Shown piece after piece: positions 1-5,278 of a stretch of 5,399 nucleotides of DNA. The stretch's first letter is position 1, and each line of letters begins with the position of its first letter. The stretch is from Oscillibacter sp. UBA6647 (GTDB taxonomy: Bacteria; Bacillota; Clostridia; Oscillospirales; Oscillospiraceae). The stretch is taken from the NCBI GenBank assembly GCA_002455655.1, contig DKLF01000127.1:1-5399 (forward strand), given 5' to 3'. Position numbers and translations under genes: made by a program. The notes beneath the pieces are model-generated. The model worked only from the letters and a program-made list of their open reading frames with translations. It was not told where the DNA came from and did not search any database.

Positions 1-1910
1 GGCTTCAGAAAGTTATCCTCCTGCGCAAATCCCGTCCCTGCCGACTCATTCTGCGGGCCGCGTCCCGGTCTGGAACGTTTATGATCCCCCGCAGACCCGG
101 ACGCTTCATCTTCCCCGACAGACCCCCGGCGAAATTCATCCTCCCGCACCGGCTCTGTCCGGCGGCGGGCTTCCTCTGTCAGGCGCTTGCCCGGCCCGCG
201 CTGGATGGCAAAGCTGGCGTTTTCTCGGGTGTCCGTGGCCTTTAGGAAAGCCAGCAATCCCCATGCCGACAGCATGGCAGACCCGCCGTTGGACACGAAA
301 GGCAGCGTCACCCCCGTCAGGGGCAGCAGGTCCACAGAACCAAACACGTTCAGGCAGGTCTGAAACACCATCAGCGACCCGGCGGCGCAGGCAGCGATGA
401 CATAAAAGCTGGACCGGCCCACCCGGCACGCCCGCACGGCAAAGACCGCCAGCGTCACGATGGAGGCAATGGCCAGCACCGCCACAATCAGCCCCCACTC
501 TTCACACAGCATGCCGAATACCAAATCCGTGTCCCCCGCCGGAATTTTGTAAAGCCAGCCTCTTCCGGCCCCCATGCCTACAAGGCCGCCGCTGGCGGCG
601 GCGGACATGGTGCGGGTCTGCTGATAGGCCGCGCCCACCGACGCGTTTTGCCAAGCGTGGCCCCAAGTGGCAAACCGGCTGAGGATATACGGCTTGAACT
701 GCACAATCAGTCCCGCGCCGAACACCGCCCCGCCGCAAATCAGCCCCAGCGTGGCAAAGTCGCCGGAGCGGAGATAGGCAATCACCAAAAACGTGACGAA
801 AAAGACGGCGGCGGTTCCAAAATCGCTCATCAGTCCCAGACAACCGATGCAGACCCCGGTTAGGACGATGAACAGCGTCAGGTTTCGCCTACGGAACAGG
901 CGCTCCAGCGTGGCGGACCCGGCAAAAATGTAAAATATTTTCGCAATTTCCGAGGGCTGAATAGAGAATGGCCCCAGAATAATCCAGTTTTTCGCGCCAA
1001 ACACCCGGCTGCCCAGCACCAGCGTCACGCCCAAAAGGCCCATGGCCACCGCTGCGGAAATCCACCGAAGCTTCTGCACCCGGCTCAAGTCCCGCAATGC
1101 AAGCCCCAGCGCCAGAAACAGCCCCAGACCCAGCACAACGGCGATAAACTGCTTGAGCAGCGACCCCGGCGCGGAGGACGCGGTGACGGAAAGGGACAGG
1201 GTGGACAGGAAAAACGCGATGGTCTCCATCTCAAAGCCCACGCATTTCGTGGCCCGCAGGGCGATGTAGTAAATCCACATCACCACTGTCAGCCCCAGAA
1301 AGCTCAGGGGCAGGGCCACCGTGGCCTTCTCTCCCGCCGCGACAATCAACTGAAGACACGCCAAAACCTGAAACACCGTCAGCCACAGAAACGAGGGCCA
1401 CACGGCGGCGGGCCGCTCCGCCTGCCGCCGCCGCTCCGTCTCCTCCCGCTCGCCCACGGTCTGGGGCAGGAAGAGCAGGGGCACGCCGCCAAGGCCCACG
1501 GTGTCCCCCACCCGCACAGGGGCGGAATCGGTCACCACCTCGCCATTCAGCTGCGTGCCGCCCTTAGAGCTGAGGTCATACAGCGTCCAGTCCCCCGCCT
1601 CGTCCCGGCACAATGCCGCGTGCTGGCGGGAGATGCTGGGATAGTTTAAAATCACGTCCGCCGTTTTGCTCCGGCCCAAAATGTTTTCCCAATGCGTCAG
1701 GGGAAGCGCCGTGCCGTTGGGCAGGCTCAGTTGGGCCCATGTTTCCGGTGTGTGGGGGATACGCAAAAGCCCCCGGATGGCCCGGGATAAAATCAGCACC
1801 GCCAGCACAGGGAACAAAAACCGAACCACGGCGGAAAACCACGCGCCCGCCATGGGCACGGCGGCAAGCGCCGCCGTCACAGCATCCAGTATGGATTGCA
1901 GGCCGGCCAT
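1..1910 (-). CDS. FHA domain fused to SEDS peptidoglycan polymerase (FtsW/RodA/SpoVE family), 3' end outside window
   Basis: Reading the minus strand from the ATG at 1910 gives 636 uninterrupted codons that run off the left edge. AGGAGG lies 7 bases before the ATG. Residues about 26-45 form a membrane segment followed by a basic stretch (SRAIRGLLR), which puts the next part in the cytoplasm. Residues about 79-148 are an FHA domain: GRS at 79-81, SRQH at 94-97, a D-x-S-S-x-G-G-T core at 112-119, then NG at 122-123. About ten membrane segments follow from 172 to 556 with SEDS signatures: NWIILGPFSIQPSEIAK (308-324), SDFGTA (362-367), GDTDLVF (459-465) and LPFVSNGGSAM (536-546). Asp462 matches the conserved extracellular Asp of the FtsW/RodA HTDF motif, needed for lipid II polymerisation. 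From residue 560 there is a polar Arg/Glu/Gly-rich tail, still open at the edge. Family members polymerise glycan strands with a class B penicillin-binding protein, often encoded next door; that would lie to the left. FtsW, RodA and SpoVE roles cannot be told apart here. Confidence 0.94.
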   Translation of the reverse strand, partial: MAGLQSILDAVTAALAAVPMAGAWFSAVVRFLFPVLAVLILSRAIRGLLRIPHTPETWAQLSLPNGTALPLTHWENILGRSKTADVILNYPSISRQHAALCRDEAGDWTLYDLSSKGGTQLNGEVVTDSAPVRVGDTVGLGGVPLLFLPQTVGEREETERRRQAERPAAVWPSFLWLTVFQVLACLQLIVAAGEKATVALPLSFLGLTVVMWIYYIALRATKCVGFEMETIAFFLSTLSLSVTASSAPGSLLKQFIAVVLGLGLFLALGLALRDLSRVQKLRWISAAVAMGLLGVTLVLGSRVFGAKNWIILGPFSIQPSEIAKIFYIFAGSATLERLFRRRNLTLFIVLTGVCIGCLGLMSDFGTAAVFFVTFLVIAYLRSGDFATLGLICGGAVFGAGLIVQFKPYILSRFATWGHAWQNASVGAAYQQTRTMSAAASGGLVGMGAGRGWLYKIPAGDTDLVFGMLCEEWGLIVAVLAIASIVTLAVFAVRACRVGRSSFYVIAACAAGSLMVFQTCLNVFGSVDLLPLTGVTLPFVSNGGSAMLSAWGLLAFLKATDTRENASFAIQRGPGKRLTEEARRRTEPVREDEFRRGSVGEDEASGSAGDHKRSRPGRGPQNESAGTGFAQEDNFLK

Positions 1911-1985
1911 CTCACCGCCTCCTTTCTACTCCCCTAAGGGCATCATTTGCTGCTTTTGCAGACCTCGCAGCCTTTCCGGTTTCTT

Positions 1986-2231
1986 TCAGTCCTGCTTTTC
2001 CCGGGTCGACTTTTTTCGCATACTTGGCACGTCCGTCCGGCCCAGAAGATAATCCACGGACACATTGAAATAATCCGCAAGAAGCACCAGCGTCTCCAGC
2101 TTCGGCTCGCTGGTGTTCGTCTCATAGCTCTGATAGCCCCGCATGGACAGGCCCAGCATCTCCGCCATCTCCCGCTGATAAATCCTGCGCCCCTCTCTCA
2201 GGTCCTTTAGCCGCGTTGCAAGAATTTTCAT
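1986..2231 (-). CDS. XRE-family helix-turn-helix transcriptional regulator, 81 aa
   Basis: This is a single-domain Cro/C1-type DNA-binding protein. Residues 4-64 cover the five-helix fold, with the helix-turn-helix at about 17-38 (QREMAEMLGLSMRGYQSYET). The C-terminal part LADYFNVSVDYLLGRTD (51-67) is a very common ending of this fold in Firmicutes. A short basic tail follows, with no sensor or peptidase domain, so any signal must come through partner proteins or oligomerisation. AGGTGA stands 3 bases before the ATG. An inverted repeat at 2242-2268, just upstream, is the obvious candidate for its own operator. The gene points the same way as the FHA-SEDS gene, whose start lies 75 bases downstream, and away from the small gene at 2303. 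Residues 72-74 are encoded by an in-frame A-AAA-AAG heptamer, a possible -1 frameshift site. What it controls is inferred from position only. Confidence 0.93.
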   Translation of the reverse strand: MKILATRLKDLREGRRIYQREMAEMLGLSMRGYQSYETNTSEPKLETLVLLADYFNVSVDYLLGRTDVPSMRKKSTREKQD

Positions 2232-2241
2232 GCTTCACCTC

Positions 2242-2268
2242 TTGACATACAAGTATTATGTATGTTAA
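2242..2268. promoter_or_regulatory. Near-perfect inverted repeat, candidate XRE operator
   Basis: The left arm TTGACATACA (2242-2251) and right arm TGTATGTTAA (2259-2268) are complementary at 9 of 10 positions across a 7-base spacer. The region is strikingly AT-rich against its GC-rich surroundings. It lies 11 bases from the XRE start codon and 35 bases from the start of the divergent gene, where an autoregulating Cro/C1-type repressor would be expected to bind. A second, shorter pair (ATGTT 2262-2266 and AACAT 2275-2279) overlaps its right side. Symmetry and placement are seen directly; binding by the XRE protein is inferred. Confidence 0.6.
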
Positions 2269-2271
2269 TAT
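2242..2271 (+). promoter_or_regulatory. Candidate promoter of the 85-residue gene, overlapping the operator
   Basis: A consensus -35 box TTGACA is at 2242-2247. Possible -10 boxes are GTTAAT (2264-2269, 16-base spacer) or TAATAT (2266-2271, 18-base spacer), each matching 4 of 6 consensus bases. The whole -35 box lies inside the left arm of the inverted repeat, so a protein bound there would block RNA polymerase. On the minus strand CATAAT (2260-2255) could be a -10 for the XRE gene, but no good -35 box accompanies it. Confidence 0.42.
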
Positions 2272-2302
2272 TCAAACATCTAGTAAACAGAGGATGATAT
2301 TT

Positions 2303-2560
2303 ATGAATGATATTATGCGCTGCATCTATGATTGCGCCCTGAATACCCGCTTCACGGCCCGTCTTTGCACCGACGAATACCGTGACTTGGACCTCCCCCT
2401 CCAACGGGGACTGGACAAGCTTGACCAAACCCTCGCCGAGCCTCAGCGCGCCGCGCTCCGGGTCTATCTCGAAACGCTGGAGCAGCAGCGCACGCTGGAG
2501 CTGGAGGCCATGTTCCAAACAGGCTTTTCCGTCTGCCGCGTCATGCTTGGCGCAGGTTAG
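2303..2560 (+). CDS. Small helical protein of unknown function, 85 aa
   Basis: This is the only plus-strand gene I accept. The ATG at 2303 is preceded by AGAGGA with an 8-base spacer. An in-frame ATG at 2258 is rejected because it lies inside the operator and upstream of the likely -10 box. The protein has no signal peptide or clear membrane span and is probably all helical. An N-terminal helix (MNDIMRCIYDCALN) is followed by an amphipathic Leu/Glu/Gln-rich region at about 30-69 and a hydrophobic ending, FQTGFSVCRVMLGAG (71-85). The layout, ending in E-x(3)-F-x-x-GF-x(3)-R-V-M, recalls small Clostridial proteins of the DUF6809 type, but I hold this only weakly. It is transcribed divergently from the XRE gene and meets telA tail to tail with a 4-base overlap. 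A function tied to the XRE regulator is plausible but unproven. Confidence 0.75.
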   Translation: MNDIMRCIYDCALNTRFTARLCTDEYRDLDLPLQRGLDKLDQTLAEPQRAALRVYLETLEQQRTLELEAMFQTGFSVCRVMLGAG

Positions 2561-3744
2561 CCGCGCAGCTCCATCAGCTTTTGCTTCAGTTCTCCCTCGA
2601 TGCGGCCAAGCTCCACCTCGGCGGCCCTGCGCCTTGCCGCGCTCTCCCGCTGAACGGTCATCACCTCGTCCAGCGTAGAAATCAACTGCTGATTGGTGTG
2701 CTGAAGGGTCTCGATGTCCACAATGGACCGCTCCGCCTCTTTGGCGGCGGCCACGGTGCCCATTTTCAGCATATCCGCGTTCTTCTTCAAAAGCTGATTG
2801 GTGGTGTCGGTCACGGCGGACTGGGCTGCGGTGGCCTGACGGGAGTGCTCCAGCCCCAGGGACAGCACCATCTGGGACTTCCACAAGGGGATGGTATTCA
2901 CCAGAGAAGACTGGATCTTCTCCACCATCAGCGTATCGTTGTTTTGCAAAAGGCGGGTCTGCGGCCCCATCTGCACGGAAATCATGCGGGTCAGCTCCAA
3001 ATCGTGGAGCTTCTTTTCAAACCGCTCGCACATCTGCACCCGGTCGTTGTACGTCTGCGCGTCCTCCTGCGTGCCGGTGGCCTCCGCTTTTTTGCGCAGC
3101 GCCTCCAGCTCTCCGGCCCGATAGCCGGCAAGCTTTTTCTTCCCCGCCAGAATGTACATGGTGAGCTCCTTGTAATATTTCAGGTTCAGCTCATACATCT
3201 GGTCCAGCATAGCCACGTCCTTCAGCAGGACAATCTGATGCTGCTCCAGCTCCCGGGCGATGCGCTCCACATTCGTCTCCACCTTGGAATATTGAGCCTT
3301 CATCGTCTCCATTTTGTTCCCGGCCTTTTTAAACACGCCGAACAGGCCCTTTTTCTCCTCTTCCTCGCCAAAGCCCCGCAGCTCGGCCACCAGCGAGGAA
3401 AGGGACTTGCCCACGTCGCCCAGATCCTTGGTTTTCACGGAACTCAGCGCGTTTTCGGAAAAGCCCGCCACGTTTTTCTGCGCCGCCGCGCCATACTGCA
3501 AAATCATATTGGAATCCGTCAGGTCGATTTTTTTGGAGAATTCCTCCACAGCCTTCTTCTCCTGTTCGTTTAAAAGGCTTTCGTCCAGCCGGACGGGCTC
3601 CGCCTCCGGCTTGGGCGCGGGAGCGGCGGGAGCGACAGGTGCGGAAGCAGCCCCGCTCTCTATGGTCAGCTCCGGAACGGCCTGCACCGCAGCCGTGGTC
3701 GATTCCAGCGTCAGCTCGGGCATTTTTCCAATCTCATCAGCCAT
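2557..3744 (-). CDS. telA: TelA-family toxic anion resistance protein, 395 aa
   Basis: The sequence reads as a full-length member of the TelA family (PF05816), a soluble, largely helical cytoplasmic protein. Residues 9-50 are a low-complexity Ala/Pro/Glu leader containing the motif PELT(L/I)ES twice (9-15 and 24-30). The core begins near 53, with D-x(3)-ILQYG-x(3)-Q at 77-89, and includes an FGVFKKAGNKME stretch, a long coiled-coil-like Glu/Lys/Gln helix and the block IPLWKSQMVL (285-294). A charged helix closes the protein. The start is the ATG at 3744, with TGGAGG 8 bases upstream. An in-frame ATG at 3813 would add 23 unlike residues and lies inside the leader. The family was named for tellurite resistance on plasmids; in Listeria it is linked to tolerance of nisin and cell-wall antibiotics, and its biochemical role is unsettled. 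TelA genes often sit beside xpaC, but none is visible in this window, and telA has its own promoter. Confidence 0.94.
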   Translation of the reverse strand: MADEIGKMPELTLESTTAAVQAVPELTIESGAASAPVAPAAPAPKPEAEPVRLDESLLNEQEKKAVEEFSKKIDLTDSNMILQYGAAAQKNVAGFSENALSSVKTKDLGDVGKSLSSLVAELRGFGEEEEKKGLFGVFKKAGNKMETMKAQYSKVETNVERIARELEQHQIVLLKDVAMLDQMYELNLKYYKELTMYILAGKKKLAGYRAGELEALRKKAEATGTQEDAQTYNDRVQMCERFEKKLHDLELTRMISVQMGPQTRLLQNNDTLMVEKIQSSLVNTIPLWKSQMVLSLGLEHSRQATAAQSAVTDTTNQLLKKNADMLKMGTVAAAKEAERSIVDIETLQHTNQQLISTLDEVMTVQRESAARRRAAEVELGRIEGELKQKLMELRG

Positions 3745-3769
3745 GTTTTCTTCCTCCAAGTGTTTATTT

Positions 3770-3874
3770 GCCGCTTTGCGGCTCTCGCGGCCGGGGCCTG
3801 TCCTCCCGCCCATGCAATGTAAGGACAGGAACCTTGCTGCGGGCTTATAAAAGCCCCTCCGTCCAGCCCCGGCC
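3770..3874 (-). promoter_or_regulatory. Structured 5' leader of telA, candidate multi-branched RNA
   Basis: The leader runs about 140 bases from the promoter at 3894-3923 to the start codon. As minus-strand RNA it can form a closing stem of 9 pairs (GCCCCGGCC complement at 3866-3874 with 3789-3797). Inside are two hairpins: GGGCTT/AAGCCC (3841-3856, 4-base loop) and CCTGTCC/GGACAGG (3797-3803 with 3823-3829, 19-base loop). The inner stem abuts the closing stem with one shared base, as in a stacked three-way junction. A further hairpin GCCGC-AAA-GCGGC (3770-3782) stands just before the ribosome binding site. I recognise no known riboswitch class. No U-rich terminator follows, so any control would more likely act on translation or RNA stability. 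Confidence 0.5.
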
Positions 3875-3893
3875 CTGAATCTTCAATCGGTTT

Positions 3894-3923
3894 ATTATAC
3901 TCCCGTCCAAACGCCTCGGTCAA
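3894..3923 (-). promoter_or_regulatory. Strong sigma-A type promoter of telA
   Basis: Read on the minus strand, TTGACC (3923-3918) is a 5-of-6 match to the -35 box and TATAAT (3899-3894) a perfect -10 box, with an 18-base spacer. Transcription would begin near 3887, leaving a leader of about 140 bases before the telA start. The -35 box sits directly after the terminator hairpin of the upstream operon. Confidence 0.78.
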
Positions 3924-3930
3924 GAGAAAG

Positions 3931-3957
3931 CCCCCTGAAACGCGCCGTTTCAGGGGG
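3931..3957 (-). terminator. Rho-independent terminator of the MBL/DUF6512 operon
   Basis: A perfect 12-base-pair stem (CCCCCTGAAACG at 3931-3942 with its complement at 3946-3957) closes a 3-base loop. On the minus strand it lies 14 bases after the DUF6512 stop codon and is followed by CTTTCTCTT, a modest U-tract. It therefore ends the operon on its right and insulates telA. The U-tract is weaker than ideal, but the stem is strong and the position fits. Confidence 0.82.
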
Positions 3958-3971
3958 TGTTTACAATTCAT

Positions 3972-4514
3972 TCACGACGCAAGCCCGTATACGCCCGCCG
4001 CCGCGTCCCAAAACAAGGGCAGTCTGGGCGGGCGATAGGTCCACAGCACAAACAACAGCGCCAGCGCCCACAGCGCCGCAAGGCCTGCCGCCTGCTGCCA
4101 GCCGGAGGTAAATCGCCCTGTTCTTCCAAGGCGCCAATCCAGCAAAAATACCGCCGCCGCCGAAACCAGAAACACGGCGATATCTGCCCACAGCGTATGG
4201 AATCCCACAATTCCGCTGTACGTGTAATACAGCACAGGAATCAGTGCCGTCCCAATCCAGAGGGAAACGCCCCGCACCGCCAGAAAGTTTCGGGAGTCCC
4301 GCAGCCAGACCTCTGCCATGGAGAGAAGGAAGGCCGGAAAAAACAGCAGCTTCATGTGCTCCCAAACCGATTCGTTCACGGAGCAAAACGCCGCCGCAAT
4401 GCGGTTTCCCCCCGTCCAGCCCCAGAGAAAATGCAGCGCCGCCCCCGCCGCCACGGTAAAAAGAAAGTCCCCCAGCGCCAAGTACCACTGCCGCCGCCGC
4501 GCCGCAACGCCCAT
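3972..4514 (-). CDS. DUF6512-family integral membrane protein, 180 aa
   Basis: This is a small polytopic membrane protein with about five hydrophobic spans, near residues 11-31, 55-70, 82-101, 108-126 and 141-158. It carries the block I recognise for DUF6512 in Clostridia: LHFLWGWTG (28-36), then SVNESVWEHMKLLFFP (45-60). It ends with the typical PPRLPLFWD-x(4)-VYGLAS (162-180). The conserved Asn, Glu, Trp and His of NESVWEH are unusual within a hydrophobic context and may form a functional site, but no activity is known to me. The start is the ATG at 4514, with GGAGG 7 bases upstream; an ATG at 4541 lacks such a site and adds a Gly-rich stretch. It follows the MBL hydrolase gene after 65 bases with no terminator or strong promoter between, so the two are probably co-transcribed, and a good terminator follows. 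Confidence 0.9.
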   Translation of the reverse strand: MGVAARRRQWYLALGDFLFTVAAGAALHFLWGWTGGNRIAAAFCSVNESVWEHMKLLFFPAFLLSMAEVWLRDSRNFLAVRGVSLWIGTALIPVLYYTYSGIVGFHTLWADIAVFLVSAAAVFLLDWRLGRTGRFTSGWQQAAGLAALWALALLFVLWTYRPPRLPLFWDAAAGVYGLAS

Positions 4515-4579
4515 ATCTCCGCCTCCATTCCAAATCCGCATTTGAAAACAGTGTGCGCAAAGGCGGCAAAACTATGCGC

Positions 4580-5209
4580 TCAGGCGGGATATTTTGGAAC
4601 CAGAACCACGGGCACGGCTGTTTCCCCGCCCTCCTTGGCAAGGTACGTAAAGGAGCTTCCCGGAAGACGCTGCACGGCCTCTTGAGGCCACAGCGCCAAA
4701 AAGTCCTCCACGCCGGAAACCTTTTCAAGTCCGAAAGGCGCGTGGCGGTAATGCATGGGGATCACTATCCGGGGCCACAGAGTATCGCACACGGCCTTTG
4801 CCCCGGCTGCGTCCACGGTGAAGGTCCCGCCCACGGGGACCAGCAGCACGTCGCACCTGCCGATGGCCTCCGCCTGCTTTTCCGAGAGCAGATGGCCCAA
4901 ATCTCCCAGATGGCAGACCCGAACGTCTCCTGCCGAAAAGACGCGGATGGTGTTTTCTCCCCGGAGGGCCCCCTCCTCCCCGTCGTGAAATGCGGGGACC
5001 TCCTCCACGGAAAAGGGACTCTCCCGCCCCGGCAGCAACTTTACTCCATCCGTGTAGCTGTGGTCAAAATGTCCGTGGCTGCAATAAACCCCATGGGCCT
5101 CCAGTTCCAGTGCCGGATAACCGGGAACGCCGGTATAGGGATCGACGACGATACGATAGCCGTCCTGCTCCAAAAGGAAGCAGGCGTGGCCCAGCCATGT
5201 GGCGGTCAT
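4580..5209 (-). CDS. Metallo-beta-lactamase-fold metal-dependent hydrolase, 209 aa
   Basis: This is a complete compact MBL-fold protein of the Lactamase_B_3 / UlaG-like type. The N-terminal strands contain WLGHACFLL (5-13) and VVDPY (21-25). The metal-binding signature H-x-H-x-D-H is at 45-50 (SHGHFDHS), with further ligands at His100 and Asp103 in CHLGDLGH (99-106) and His153 in IPMHYR (150-155). All expected metal ligands are present, so an active enzyme is likely. Relatives hydrolyse phosphodiester, lactone or other ester bonds; the substrate cannot be read from sequence. There is no signal peptide, so it should be cytoplasmic. AGGAGG lies 7 bases before the ATG at 5209. It has its own promoter (5307-5335) and is the first gene of an operon with the DUF6512 membrane protein. 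The length is usual for the family. Confidence 0.93.
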   Translation of the reverse strand: MTATWLGHACFLLEQDGYRIVVDPYTGVPGYPALELEAHGVYCSHGHFDHSYTDGVKLLPGRESPFSVEEVPAFHDGEEGALRGENTIRVFSAGDVRVCHLGDLGHLLSEKQAEAIGRCDVLLVPVGGTFTVDAAGAKAVCDTLWPRIVIPMHYRHAPFGLEKVSGVEDFLALWPQEAVQRLPGSSFTYLAKEGGETAVPVVLVPKYPA

Positions 5210-5241
5210 AAAAATCCCTCCTGTTTCGTTTGCGGACCTGT

Positions 5242-5278
5242 CCCCGCAGACGCGCCGCGCCGCGGGTCAGATGCGGGG
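5242..5278 (-). other. GC-rich hairpin in the leader of the MBL hydrolase operon
   Basis: CCCCGCA (5242-5248) is complementary to TGCGGGG (5272-5278). The 23 bases between can extend the stem through GAC/GTC and CGC/GCG pairs after a 3-base bulge. It lies in the roughly 90-base untranslated leader and leaves the ribosome binding site free. No U-tract follows in either direction, so it is not a standard terminator. The 5242-5248 segment can alternatively pair with TGCGG at 5231-5235, giving two mutually exclusive folds. Confidence 0.45.

Noticed and set aside
1943..2125. Minus-strand frame ending with CQVC and CEVC motifs 16 residues apart, zinc-ribbon-like, overlapping the XRE 3' end
   Set aside because: It needs a +1 shift from the XRE gene, has no start signal, and the upstream part of the frame is Arg/Trp-rich noise. 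The cysteine pairs are probably chance, though worth a glance if a frameshift is confirmed.
2258..2302. Upstream ATG at 2258 as the start of the 85-residue protein
   Set aside because: It lies within the inverted repeat and before the likely -10 box; the ATG at 2303 has a good ribosome binding site.
2581..3573. A 330-codon open frame on the plus strand, antisense to telA
   Set aside because: It is Leu/His/Gly-rich without domain signatures, lacks a ribosome binding site, and exactly shadows a confident telA gene; high GC content makes such antisense frames common.
3745..3813. Upstream ATG at 3813 as the telA start
   Set aside because: The added 23 residues are unlike TelA N-termini and fall in the structured leader, while the ATG at 3744 has a strong TGGAGG site at good spacing.
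3745..3893. The telA leader as a yybP-ykoY (manganese) or other known riboswitch
   Set aside because: I could not find the conserved elements of a known class by eye; only a covariance-model scan could settle this.
4515..4541. Upstream ATG at 4541 as the start of the DUF6512 protein
   Set aside because: No ribosome binding site precedes it, and the extra codons overlap the GGAGG that serves the ATG at 4514.
3961..4728. A 255-codon minus-strand frame overlapping DUF6512 and the end of the MBL gene
   Set aside because: It is another frame of two genes with clear family motifs, is Gly/Arg/Cys-biased, and has no ribosome binding site of note.
5242..5278. The leader hairpin as a terminator for the gene at the right edge
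   Set aside because: Neither strand has a T-run after the stem, and the hairpin lies downstream of a good promoter, inside the next transcript.
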